From contig JARFJB010000754.1 of NCBI GenBank assembly GCA_036346205.1, forward strand, positions 1,340,001 through 1,404,000: a stretch of DNA of 64,000 nucleotides. The letters are read 5' to 3'. The notes beneath the pieces were generated by a model, which was not told the DNA's origin, did not search any database, and saw only the letters and a list, made by a program, of their open reading frames with translations. The stretch comes from Vesta saturnalis (Eukaryota; Arthropoda; Insecta; Coleoptera; Lampyridae). Both the position numbers and the translations under genes were made by a program. Positions 34,655-46,391 of this stretch are shown here, in pieces; position 1 is the first letter of the stretch, and each line of letters begins with the position of its first letter.

Positions 34655-36375
34655 CAGGGTGGCCCAACCTGAAGGTCGCACCCCTCTTTATGACTCTCCT
34701 GTTAGATTTAGCAAAAACGTTCGAACACGTCAACGTTGATTTCTACGAGCACATCTTGTCCACTAAAACTCCATTATACAGGTGTGTCATTTTTTGCTGC
34801 TTCCTGAAGTTTGTAGTAAATTGGGTATTACATGTCCTATACCGATCTTCAACCGTTTTAATTTTATTTGCGTTATTATACCTCAAGTAACATTGTATCA
34901 TCGATAGGTTGAGACTTTAGGAAACTTTGTACATTATCGTTTCTATGGATACCTTCGACCTCGTGATTTTATTGCAACAAACTCTACTGTCAATATTTCT
35001 TTACACAGGAAGAGTCAGAAAGAAAATGTAACTTTTAAAAATTGCCTTAAATTTAAATAACTCAAACAGTAAGCAGTAAGATTAATTCATTAAAAAAAGA
35101 AATAAGCTTCAATGTCGTAATAAGTGTAGAAGTTGAAGTGTCCGTCTTTCTCCATACAGTAATATCTGTAATTCGGTGATCTTCAATCGACTCTGATTTC
35201 GTTTCGTAAATTTTACTTTTTAAATGTCCCCAAAGAAAAATTCAATAGGACTAAGACCTGGGACCTCGGTGGCCACTTAATTGGACCTCGCCTACCAATC
35301 CACTGACCACGAAAATGAGTGTTCAAGAACTGACTTACAGGAGCTACGTAGGTGGGTGGTGTTCTATCATGTTGAAAGTGGAGAATGTTTTCGTTATGGT
35401 TATTGTCGTTTTCTATTTTTTTCCGTAATTAACGAGTCTATTGTATTTTCCAACATGTCTAAGTACAACTTGCCCGTCAGGTTTCCACGGATAAAAAGAG
35501 GTCCTACAATATTTTCGCCTAAAATGCCTGCCCAAACATTTAACTGTTGCAAGTGGATCTCTAAATAAACGGGGATTAGTGTCATTGCAATAAGGTCTAT
35601 TTACAGCACCGCGTAAATAGAACGTGCATTGGTCTGAAAAACAAATATTGAACAGCAAATTTCGATTGATGATTAACCGTTGGCTCATTTCTTCGCAGAA
35701 CTCCAACCTTCTATCATAATCGTCTTTATTAAGTTAAAGTACAAGTCTTATCTTGTAAGGATGAAATTTCTGATCTTTCAATATGCTTTGTATTGACGTG
35801 CAAAAAACTCCAGTTGGCGAGTGCTTTAGGTATTGTCCAGTGCTACGTGTCCCAAAACCGCTATTTCTATGGTAATGTTTCTCAGCGTTCGATTTTGATG
35901 GCACTGAATATCAATCACAGACCTAGTGTCTTCAAATTTCCTTATTAATCTTCCCACATACTTAGTGTTAATAGTTTTGTCTGGATATAAATGATTAAAT
36001 AAGCGGACGGTAGCCCTGGCGTAACTTTCAAAATGTTATTTCTACCCTTTCTCGAATGGAAAATTTCATAGCAGTTCTATTTGAATTCAAAAAAGTGTAA
36101 GGTTACACTGACATATCTTGACAGAGACTGCAAACGATTATTACTAGTTCGAAGGCATCCATGGAAACGATAGTGTACAAAGTTTCCTAAAGTCTCAACC
36201 TATCCATAATATAATAATTCTATTTGAGCTATAAAAACGCAAATAAAACAACACGGTTTCTATTCAAAAATCAAAAATGTGAGTAGTATCTTTTTTATGA
36301 ATCACCCTGTAGTTTTTTCTAAATCTACCAGAAGAGTCATAAAGAGTGGCGCGACCTTCTCATTGGGTCACCCTG
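34655..36375 (-). mobile_element. Element E: Tc1/mariner-type
   Basis: The ends are TA-CAGGGTGGCCC (34653 onward) and GGGTCACCCTG-TA (to 36377). Inverted arms of about 310 and 230 bp share TCTTTATGACTC, TAGATTTAG and GATAGGTTGAGACTTTAG. An inner TACAGGGTGA-like motif occurs in the right arm near 36305, and a weaker one in the left arm near 34775, a second case of nested end motifs. One degraded transposase lies on the minus strand. Confidence 0.85.
35091..36069 (-). pseudogene. Tc1/mariner-type transposase (element E), dead
   Basis: From ATG at 36069 the frame reads MKFSIRERVEITF then stops. A shifted frame continues YARATVRLFNHLYPDKTINT, the N-terminal DNA-binding helix-turn-helix. The catalytic part includes FCEEMSQRLIINRNLLFNIC and FSDQCTFYLRGAVNR (first Asp, about 35640), LNVWAGILGENIVGPLFIRG (about 35490-35550), LHFQHDRTPP (second Asp, about 35380) and WIGRRGPIKWPPRS (about 35270-35310). 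The third acidic position falls in a frameshifted segment reading LSPIEFFFG, so Glu stands where Asp is usual. A tail EKDGHFNFY precedes the stop at 35091. Several frameshifts; not functional. Confidence 0.75.
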
Positions 36376-36377
36376 TA

Positions 36378-39300
36378 TACATATTCCTGCCCAAAGAATC
36401 AGTTTTTCGGGATGTGTATGATATACCACAACTGGTGGATCTGTTCCTATTTTAGTTTATAAATTAAAAGGCCGGTTGAATTGAAAGCCTCTAGTAAATA
36501 TGGGCGGCTGTTGTATATTTTGATAGTAGAAATAAGGAGTGCTTGGAGGAAAGAATTGATGGGGTTGTTAATTTTGAATTTTTTGGAAAAGAAGGAATGT
36601 ATTATTTTGTGTAACATAGAATAAAAAGGTAGTGCACTAATTGCATTTTCTTTAAGTAAAAGCTTATAATTACAACATTATGATCTCAACAAAAGAGTAC
36701 TTTTATTATAAGATTAATATAACTTGATTTGAAGACAGAACGTTCTTTTATAAATTGAACTAAATAATAATTGAAACTAGTATATGATTTATATTACAAT
36801 ACCATGGTAACAGTGATTATTCCATCTAATATAAATTAATGATAATTTGAAAGGTAATATTACATCACAATCTTGTTATTTAATGTAGTGAGGTATCTTG
36901 ATTTCATTTTTAATATATTTTGACACCTATAATGTAGAATATTTTAAGATGGATGTTCCCTTGTAAATGTAGTGGAAGCCTAAAACGGCTCTCGGGTAAA
37001 ACTGGCATAATGCTGACCATGGGGAGATAACTGGTGCAACACTAAAGTATGTTCTCGTAGGAATATGACTGTTATGAAATATGTTACCTTTTGATTCGTT
37101 AATTGTAAATGTAAACCCTTTACATGTCTTGTACTGCAGTTACCTAACTGTATCACCTGGCAATCACCATTTCTGAAATACAGGTCTATATTAAATTACT
37201 AATATATTGAGTTATTAAGGTTAGAGTAGGGTGATAACAATTTAATTGTGCAATAACAATAGAGTCTGAATACGTATTCATCTAGGTATTTATAATTAAT
37301 ACTGATACTTTATTTATGCTGTTATTCTTGTTGTAAAAGGCGATGAGGTTTTTTTTTTAGTTCTTTTTCTCAATTCGCAATAAAGATATCAGAACTACAT
37401 TGCACTTGCTTATAAATGTGTATACTGTGTTGCCATTTTTTTATCCTCCCTTAGATACCGCAACACATATCCCGTAACAACTCTTTTACGCAACGTATAA
37501 CTGGTCCTACCTGGTTTTTCATGACGATCATTTGGTTTAAGTAAGTTCGTGCATTAATTCTGTTCTTGCATTCCAGTTGTGCAATCATTAAACTGGCCTG
37601 ACTACATTACAGGTGAATACAAAATTATAAAATCGAGTAACGGCAAATAATGAAAGGCAGCTTACTACACATTAAAAAAACAGTTAAATCACACCCACAA
37701 CTGTATTAAATTCGTGTCACCAGACATATGATCGTTATTCAACCAATCATGCTGGTAGTTAAGTTAATAAAATAAAGTACGTTTTTGTGGTTTTTTTAAA
37801 CTTTTATTTTGTTCGAATTGTTGTCTTGTGCTTGTAAAGATTAGTTTACATTACTGGTTTGTCACATTATTAGTGGTTAAATTATTTAGAGTTACTTTTG
37901 ATTGTTTTTTATTTATTGTATGATAGTATTTACTCTTTCAGTGTTTAGTGTGAGAGTAACTGCTTATTCTGTGTAGTCGAAACGTATATGTAAAAAAATG
38001 CTCATTTTGAATACAATTTAGAGGATAAGATAAGTGACTTTTATTCCTTATTAAGGTATACTGAAATAAAATAAGTTTGCAACACTGAGTAGAACAAGTG
38101 GAAGTTTAAAGATGTCAGGTACTACTAATTAACATTAAATAAACTACATTATACGAAAATCGAAATAAGCCCAACGTAATACCATTATTTATATAATTGT
38201 GTATACATTTCAAAATTTTAATTCCTTTTGTTCAAAAAATAGCGTTTATGCCACGAGGGCTCGACTATCCTTTAATCCCTTGAGTGACTATTTCGTAAGA
38301 AAATTAAAAATTGTACTTTAGTCCCAGGTAGGTATACTATTTAATCCCTCCGGGATTAAAAGTAAAACTAAATAAGACTTGGCACAAGCGGATTAAACTC
38401 ATCCCATCGCTAAGAGAATGTGTTTGAAATTGCTGATGAAGGTTTAGAAGCATTTACTTCTTCACTACGTTGTAAAATAATTTCAGTAATATTATATTTA
38501 TTATTACATAACCATCAGTGATTACGGTAGATTGTCACTCAGCGTCTTTTTTTATTAACATTCCACATTTGCTCCAGAATCAGCCGAAACGGGTGCGTCT
38601 GAAGTAAAAGCCTGTGTAGTCGGGAAATTTTGTTACATTTTTAATTAATTCGTAACTATATTAACAAGATAGGATAGGCTGATCCTTGAGTTTTATTTTT
38701 AAAAGTTCTACACCTTTCACAAACAATTTCAGATGTTAAGTAAGTCAAATGTGTGCAAAAAATAACGTATTACCGCGGATCTAAATTACTGGTAAACCAT
38801 CGAGTTATTTTTGTCCTTAAATGGCGTTTAGCTTAAGAAATAATCAAATGTCACATAAAGGAACACTAATATTCTTTTTAATTTTTAATCCTGATGAAAG
38901 TAGATTTCGGATCTGCCCAAATATATCGATTCAAGGCATTGGTAATAAAAAAGATTCACGACAACAGTTCTTGAGGGAAAAAATACTTCAGCCCCGAAAA
39001 TTATGCTACAGACCGGAAAAGAAATCGCTCACAATAGCGCATTTTTTTTAGTGCACATTTGTCGTACACCATGAAGAATGGCGAGGCATTGAGTATTTAA
39101 ATAGTTTGGACATCACATTTAATTTTTAAAAGAGCTTATTTAGGTTAAGCTATCAAAAGGGTCGTTTTTACGATATTGATAAAAACTTATCATTTGACCT
39201 AACCAAATATCTTATGATAACCTATAAAGATTGCTACAATTGACGATGTGAGATGGCTACTTTCATTTTCATATACTAGCATATCTTATACACATAAATC

Positions 39301-39696
39301 ATAAATTACAGTATTTTGGCGAAGGAGTAAAAAAGTAGATCTTGTCTCACGAATATACAGATTAAAAAACTTAAGGAATGTATGTCAGCAGGAGCCCTAT
39401 TAAAGTCTGTACCTACTGCGAAAGGTGTCTTATGATTCATAACAGAATACATAAAGCAAAGAAATTACAACATATACTTATTTCTGTTCCTCATAAATAA
39501 TATACGTATGGAAAAGACAAGGGAGATTTTAATGAAGAGTGCTGAAAACGTATGTCTCACATAAACATCACACATCACAAACAACTTAACCTCACAATTT
39601 GTTTGTTTTGATCTGTCACGTGCATTTATCCCGTTATGTAGTTTTTATTAAAACTACTGGAATTCTTTAAAGGCGATCATAAGTTCTATACTACGT
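36378..39696. other. Anonymous region, no gene recognised
   Basis: About 3.3 kb of AT-rich DNA. A perfect 9-bp stem TTTAATCCC/GGGATTAAA with loop TCC lies at 38340-38360. The 76-codon plus frame at 38821-39051 matches no family I know. Confidence 0.4.
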
Positions 39697-40690
39697 TCGG
39701 GGGTGAGAGTGCAGTACAGCGCTGTCATGTCTCCGCAAACCTGTGCAAGTATGATGCTCACAAACAAATCCAGCCATTGTAATATAGCATTGTGACAAAA
39801 ACGATTTTTCAAAGAGAATTTATAAAAAAAATAAACAACAGCAATTTATAGATATAATATAATAGAATCCTTTGTGACATACCGAGCTGGTAGAGTAGTG
39901 GTGACACGACCTGCTTAGCAATTGGGAGGTAATGGGTTCGATTCCCGTTACCGTCTACCTTGTATGAGGTTTTTTCAGAGGGTTTTCCTCATACACATGT
40001 AGCGGCATGGTCACTGCGTATATGCACACAATGTGCGGCTACTTAGGCGAATACTGGTGTAGTATTTCCCCCCTCAAAACCCTAACTCCGTTCCTTCCGA
40101 TCCTATCCTGACCACACCCATCCTTAATCCCAATAATGTATGTATGTATGTTGGGAATCCATAATTGTGGCTGAAGGAGCACTGAAAGCTCGAGCTGCCT
40201 GCCCTCCCGTTTGGGGAGGGAATGAAATGCGTGAGCTTTTCCTTTTCTTTTTTTTTGTGACATTAACAATATAAAAACAAAACATGCAAGAGGGTGGAAA
40301 ATTACAACAAAACGGCTGAAATACAATTATAAAGTTTTGTTATTATCGCAATACAATAGTAGAAAACCTATACAAAAGTTGAATACTAACAAAATAAAAT
40401 AAGATAAACAGTAAACATATTTTGTACAAGAATTAGTTTAATGGAACAATCAAAAATGTAATTATCGTATAATAAGACAGATCATTAACAGGATAAAAAA
40501 AAATAAAGAAAACCTGAAAAAAGTTTAAAATGACATCAAGTATTACATGGGCATTTATTTGAGAACTCCCGTTGTTTCATTGAGCTTATACGAGCATTAT
40601 CGCCCGTTGCATACAACCGGCAACGTCGAAGCAAAATTCCCATAAGGAAAGCATTGACTATCTTCGCCACACTGCACTCTCACCCCTGAA
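39697..40690. mobile_element. Possible DNA element hosting a SINE
   Basis: GGGGTGAGAGTGCAGT near 39704 is matched by an inverted copy near 40665-40683 (ACTGCACTCTCACCCC). The inverted match covers only about 25 bp, and no flanking duplication is evident. The interior contains the SINE at 39881-40253. Confidence 0.35.
39881..40253 (+). mobile_element. tRNA-derived SINE, copy 1 (full length)
   Basis: The tRNA-like head has an A-box-like TGGTAGAGTAGTGG (39888-39901) and a perfect Pol III B box GGTTCGATTCC (39935-39945). A body with AGCGGCATGGTCACTGCGTA and GTTGGGAATCCAT follows, then a pyrimidine/T-rich tail. It is flanked by a perfect 10-bp target duplication, TTTGTGACAT (39871-39880 and 40254-40263). 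This shows insertion by retroposition, which needs reverse transcriptase from a partner LINE. The second copy at 46959 confirms the family. Confidence 0.9.
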
Positions 40691-41055
40691 CGCAGGGACC
40701 GTCGTAGCTATTTCGCCGCTCTGGGCAAGACTATAATCTGCCGCTCTTACTTTTGATAGAAAAAAAGGTGTACAGCGTTTTTAAGGTTACGAGTTTGTTT
40801 TAGAGTTTATTAGATGTAAAAATTTTCTGCGCATTTCGAGTAAAAAAAGAGATTACAAATAAATATTATATGTTCAGTAAACACCACAAAAATAATAGAT
40901 AAAAATAATAAAAATATACAAAATATAAATATAAAAAATAATGTTCTAGGGAGTCTGAGAGCAAGTAGGTTTTTTTTATAAAGAACAAATTTTTGTACAA
41001 AATAAAAAATAACAATCTTTTCCCTCATTATAACTCAATCCGGAGATATACTGTA
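40691..41055. other. AT-rich spacer
   Basis: No gene recognised. The 72-codon minus frame at 40810-41028 is A/T-run driven. Confidence 0.4.
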
Positions 41056-42823
41056 CCGGCTGTCCCAAATTTGAGGGCAAGCATGGGGATCTCGCTTATT
41101 ATAAGAGATAGGATATAGGTTTAAATTCGGCACTTTTGCTAAATTCGATGCCGAGTAATAATCTGAAAAGAAATTTGAGCTAACTCGAATGGATTTGGTT
41201 TTATGCTCAAAAAACTAAAAATTTCGATTTTCGTTTTTCGCGTTTGGCCACCTTATTATTAGGAATATTCAAAATTCGATTAAACATTATTAAGGCACCT
41301 TTTTACGCACAATACTAATACGGTATCAAAAATATTATGTGACGTTTCGTTTATTCTGAACCATCATCAGGTTTATTTTTCTTATGGGGTTAAGATATAC
41401 ATTTAAACAATTAAAAAAACATTAACAAACAACTCAAACAAGTATGTCTATGTAACACGGTCATAATAGCGATAACGCAAATTTATCGATAGGTAACAAC
41501 AAAATAATTACACAGACAAACAAATAAAATTATTATAATCAATGTTCGAACAAGTTTCCTCCTTCTTGAATACAGTAACGAATTCTTCTTCTACAATTGT
41601 TTACGCTTCTTTGAATCGTTCGCCTGGGAATTTACGAAGTTCATTAACAACCCTATTCTGGAGTTCTGCTATATTTTGCGGTGGCGTCTTATAAATCATA
41701 TTTTTTAAATAGCCCCAGAGGAAGTAATCTAAAGGGGTGAAATCTGGACTTTTTGCTGGCCACCTAAGTGGTCCCCTATTTCCCATCCATGTATCAGGAA
41801 ATTCGCCGTTAAGATATTCACTTATTATCGCAGCATTATGAGGAGGAGCTCCGTCCATTTGCCACCAGAGAGTCCATCTTTCGTTTAGCGGAACATCATC
41901 CAAAAGGTCTGATATTTCGTTTGTTAGAAATGCGAGGTAGCGTTGATAGGTTAGGATACCTTCGTAAATAATTGGCCCAAGGAGCCTATCCTTCCAGATT
42001 CCAACCCACACATTAAAGGACCGGTGGCCTTGTCCTCGCATTTGCCTGTTAATTCGTGGATTTTCAACGGACCAGTAGTGCTCGTTATTACGATTAAACA
42101 TTCCATTAGTGGAAAAATTGCACTGATCCGTCCAAATTATTTGATTGAGCAAGTTTCGATTTTCCAGCATTTTGGTATTAAGTTGGTTACAAAAATCCAA
42201 CCGTCTCATATCGTCCCCAGGCCGAAGAGTTTGACTAACGTATAACTTAAATGGTTTATAACGGTGTTGCTTTAACACTCGCCAAACTGTCGTTTTGGCA
42301 CTTCAATAGTTTGCTCTATTTCTCTGGTAGATGTTGAAGGATTTTCTTGAACCTAAGATGGATAACATAAAGTCATAACTCTCCAAAAAAATGTCTGCTG
42401 AAATTAGCAGTGAAGTGAGTGGAAATTCTTATAATTAGTATAATACTAACAAATAGTACCTGATGTAATATTTCTTCTTCGGAATCTCTGTCTGGTCTGC
42501 TACCATATGCGTTTCGAGGTTTCTGAAAACATCCAAATTCTCGCAAATTTTGGTCTAATTTTAAAAAATATCTCTGGTTTGGTTGCTGCCTGTTCGGATA
42601 TTCCTCTAAATATCTGTGTTCTGCTCTGACACTATTTCTATTGCAGCTATAAAATATCCTTATCATGTCTGGTTTTTCTGAATTTGAAAACATTCTAAAG
42701 AAAGTTGCAAATTTTAAAGCACTAACACGAAGGATCTTGCAGTTATTACCCTTTTTACAATTAGAAAATGACATGACAAAAGCCAACTCCTGAGTTTTGT
42801 TTGATTCAATTTGGGACAGCCTG
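41056..42823 (-). mobile_element. Element A: compact Tc1/mariner-type copy
   Basis: 1.77 kb bounded by TA at 41054-41055 and 42824-42825. The inverted match between its two ends is only about 17 bp (CNGGCTGTCCCAAATT). Its transposase-3' end continues with about 310 bp of sequence that in sister copy B is present at both ends. Confidence 0.9.
41540..42693 (-). pseudogene. Tc1/mariner-type transposase (element A), nearly complete
   Basis: The likely start is ATG at 42693, giving MFSNSEKPDMIRIFYSC, a DUF4817-type DNA-binding region. Exon 1 ends CAG|GTACTA at 42460. A 107-bp intron (42353-42459) ends CATCTTAG, and exon 2 starts VQENPSTSTREI. The catalytic core is well preserved: IIWTDQCNF (first Asp), LNVWVG-type block SFNVWVGIWKDRLLGPIIYE, WWQMDGAPPHNAA (second Asp) and SPDFTPLDYFLWGYLKN (third Asp, spacing 41). 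One base is missing in an A-run near 42299 compared with B, and a further shift near 41640 separates the core from the C-terminus IQEGGNLFEH. It is therefore broken, but younger-looking than the other copies. The minus-strand orientation is opposite to B. Confidence 0.85.
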
Positions 42824-42975
42824 TACATAAACATAAATTTATACTGGTATTGAAACAATACAAAAATGAAAATGTTTTCTTCCTAACTTTTAATTTGGCA
42901 AATTCTCTTATAATTTGCCTAAAATCTGTTTTATTGCATACATCATGCTCAATAGCATATGGATGGAAAAAATGT

Positions 42976-43042
42976 ATGGCGAAATTTTTTTTGCTATTTG
43001 CTGCCCTTGTCTCTACCGCTCTGGGCCACGTAAATGTGCCAG
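42976..43042 (+). other. Candidate signal-peptide exon
   Basis: ATG opens MAKFFLLFAALVSTALGHVN, a textbook secretory signal with a likely cut after ALG. Six residues after that cut it meets the donor CAG|GTAAAT (43040-43048). A first exon that ends just after the signal peptide is common in small secreted insect proteins, for example odorant-binding proteins. No downstream exon was found. It begins 150 bp beyond the right end of element A. The identity is unknown, and it may be an orphaned exon. Confidence 0.35.
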
Positions 43043-43097
43043 GTAAATCTGTAAAAGCATGTGGAGTTACAGAAAAAAACCTTGATACGTACTAAAA

Positions 43098-43487
43098 CAC
43101 GAGTTGCTGATCAAAATGTACTTAGTACACCTCAGAAGAAAAGCCAACGTCAAAAGATGTATATGACTACATAAAAAACATGGTTAAGAGAAAAATGTAT
43201 AATATGTATTTGAAATGTAAGAAATACGTAAAATACTTATTACATAAACTGGCTTAATTATTTTAGTGTTGCCAGTTAGAGTAAAAAGCTTAATGAATGC
43301 GTTAAAGAAGGATAACATTTATTCATTTAATGCAACAAATTTAAAGCGACTGTTACATTTTATTGGTTTCGATTTTAAAATGGATGGTCCCAGAAGAAGA
43401 TTATTCGAACAAGATCATATAGCTGCTGCCAGAGCAACATTAAATATGTACCTAGGTATGAAATGTATTTCACATAATAGCAAGTGA
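43098..43487 (+). pseudogene. DDE transposase N-terminal fragment with a short intron
   Basis: TRVADQNVLSTPQKKSQR leads, after a one-base shift, to VYDYIKNMVKRKMYNMYLK. There the strong donor AAAT|GTAAGA opens a 50-bp intron (43217-43266) ending TTTTAG. The next exon reads VKSLMNALKKDNIYSFNA, LLHFIGFDFK and FEQDHIAAARATLNMYL. This resembles the helix-turn-helix half of the DDE family whose C-terminal half is at 12.8-13.2 kb (element G1). Nothing of the catalytic domain follows, so it is a fragment. A second possible donor (CTAG|GTATGA) lies at 43454. Assignment to that family is by eye. Confidence 0.5.
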
Positions 43488-44774
43488 CATTTTGACGCGA
43501 CTTACGCAGTGCGACAAATTCGTCTTATAAATGTGATTTCACACGTTGTATACAGTTGCATTTTATTCAACGACCAGTGACAAATTGGTTTAATGGCTTC
43601 ACGTGATATACGACGTTTTGTCCAACAGTTGATTTTTTTAACGAAAACTAATTAAAAAAATAAACAATATGAAATAATAGAGATTATTTAAAAAAATATA
43701 AAAAATCAAGCAGCCAGGTCTTGGTTGTAATGGCTTACTTCACTCGCCATATAAAATTTAGTCACTAGTGAATAAAATTTGATTTTAGTCACTGAAAACT
43801 AACGTATAAAACACGTGAAAATCTGCAACTGTTGGACAAAAACTATTATTGAACTTATAATTTTATTTATTGTATTTGACTTAAATGGAAATCAAAGTAA
43901 CGAATTCAAAATTGTGTTTAAACCAACTAATGATTAATTAGGGAAGTTCTTGTAAGTACTCCTTATAAGTTCTTTGCAACTAATTCGACTTCATTTTACA
44001 ACAAAAAAACATGTAGGTATTTAAACAATTATTTGTAGGTTAATTTTTTTTTATAATCAGCTGATTTTGTGTTGTTTAGTAACTTATTTTTGTTACATTT
44101 GGCATAACTGAGTATACTTCTGAAATTATTAACGTCATACGTTTTCTAAAAATGAACTCATACATTTCGTAAAATGAGTCATACGACACCTTTCGTGGTC
44201 CCGACTTTAACACTGGAATGTACCTACATAATAATAGTATATTACGAACCGCGCAAGGAAGAGCTTCATTAGAGCCGAGCGTTGGTTAAAATGCAAGGCA
44301 GTAATGAAGCCTTCCTGCAAGATTTGTATATAGTATTTTATTCGCAATCATCCAAATAATAAATATCCTGATGTAATAAATATAAAGCAAAGTAAGCTGG
44401 GAATGAAAATAAATACATAATATTGTAAATAAGTTTTAACTATGAAAATCCAAAAAAAGATTCTTAATGCTTTTTTTTAGCTAGTTTTTAAATACGTTGT
44501 ACGTCCGTTGATTAATAAATAATATCAAATAACAACACATAATTTAATTAACTGTAATGATTATGACGTTCATGATAGTTATGCATTCCTCACCACAGGT
44601 ATGTGATAATTTTCGGGGTATGTAATAATTATTTCCGGCTAGTTTCATTATTCTCCGCTAGTTTCAGTAATAATCTAATTCCCAGCTGTTGTCATGCCAT
44701 GAAATTGACAGATTACACTATGATTGCGAGTAAAAGAACTTACATGGCTATGAAATTAATTATTAAATCTATAT
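43488..44774. other. Anonymous sequence with a short inverted match
   Basis: TTTTGTCCAACAGTTG (43616-43631) is matched by its perfect reverse complement at 43826-43841, possibly the ends of a small degraded MITE. No gene recognised. Confidence 0.4.
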
Positions 44775-45395
44775 CAGAGAGGGTGGGGAGAGTGGACTTT
44801 CAATGTTAAATTTGGTAGACTTAATAGCGCCCTCATACAACTTGGGAGAAAGTAAGTAGTAAAATGTAATTTTTTTAATGCAAAAGCGCAAATTCCCATT
44901 TTTTTCTGTACTGTCAAATCAACTTTGTGCAAGAATATCAAATAAACTCCAGGATACAACTGTACTTAGCTAATCAACTTAATTAAGATAGTTATTTTTT
45001 GACAACACCCTTTCAGGTTTTTAAAACACATTGTGGGTAAACGAACATTATTCAAACTTCCAGAACTTTGTAAGACACGATTATTTCAATGTTGAAAAAA
45101 TGAGAATAATTTCACAATGTAAACCGCACAAAAAGCGACCGAAAGTTAAAATAAATTAGTTAAACAAACTTAGAGAAAAGAGACTTAAAAGTTTCAAGCG
45201 CTATAATGGCAAACGTCATTCATATACACCTAAACATCCAATCAAAAAATTACTAAATTGTGTCTTACAACTAAGTATGCATTGTGTAGTAATCTGTTAT
45301 TTTTTACTTTTTATGGCTGCCCTCTATTTAATTGGGAGGAAGTAAACTTATCTCAAGATTGCCTATACGAGTGTCCACTCTCCCCACACTCTCTG
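44775..45395. mobile_element. MITE with 8-bp target duplication (hAT-like)
   Basis: The inverted ends start CAGAGAG and share GTGGGGAGAGTGGAC. The flanks ATCTATAT (44767-44774) and ATCTATGT (45396-45403) differ at one position, consistent with an 8-bp duplication of the hAT type. Subterminal direct repeats contain GCCCTC and TTGGGAG (about 44828 and 45318). There is no coding region. Confidence 0.7.
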
Positions 45396-46391
45396 ATCTA
45401 TGTCATTGACTGAATAGAAAGCAGCCATTACCTACATCAGTTTTAAAAAACGAAAATCTAGAAAATTCTTATGTATCTATGTATTTACGTTACGTTATAG
45501 TTATTTATATATCAAAGGAGTTAAGGGTATGTTAATTACTGAGGGCAACGTATTGCAATCCAGAGGGACGTTAGTTCCGAGGGATTGTTAAGTTGCTCGA
45601 GGTTATTAACATACATAACTCCCGTGATAGATAAATAATTTTATTTCATACTAATAACAAAAAAAAACGAAATTTTGTTGGTTATTAAAATGAAAAAGGT
45701 ACTGTGGATATATCAACTGACAAGTTTGCAAATATTTGTCAGAATACATTAGAATGATTACAGGGCAGTTATAGATCTATAACTGCCTAGATACCAATTC
45801 ATAACTCCCAAGAGAGTTATGAACGTGTTTATGGTTACGGTAATTAAGGGTTTATTTGCCTATAATATATTAGTATGAGATAAAACTTTTAATAAGCTTG
45901 CACATTTCAAAAATTGATATAATAAATTTGAAGTTCTAACAAATTTTACAGCCAAACCATTACCACAAGTATTTGTTACTTATTAAATTTGTCTGTTTCC
46001 CACTAATACAGTTTTCATACATTTTTCTAATTATTATTTTTGCATAACATTTTGTAATTTTCTTAATTATATTAAAATTATGCACATTACACCTGTCTAG
46101 ACAGTAGGCCGTATCTATTTTTAGTAAAGATTCGAGTTATTGAAGGTTTTACAAACTTAGCTGGGTTATTACTTTCAAATGACTCACATTGCCAACAGTC
46201 TTCGTGTTAAATCACAGTAAAAGATTTATTCATATTCCTAACTTCCTTACTATATAATTCATAGGAGAATTTAAACTTTGTATTTTTTCGAAAAAGTCTA
46301 TATACATTAACTTTATGTTTATATCGCGCATGTTCACGACAGTAGTGTGATATGGTAGGCTTAAAGATTTAGATTTACTCTACTTTTTTTT
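45396..46391. other. Anonymous sequence with two palindromes
   Basis: A perfect 24-bp palindrome, GGCAGTTATAGA and its complement, is at 45764-45787. A looser inverted repeat with GTATGTTAAT ends is at about 45526-45605. No gene recognised. Confidence 0.5.

Noticed and set aside
42373..42858. 161-codon minus-strand open frame taken as one protein
   Set aside because: It reads through the 107-bp intron at one end and past the element's terminus at the other. Only the central part (42460-42693) is transposase exon 1.
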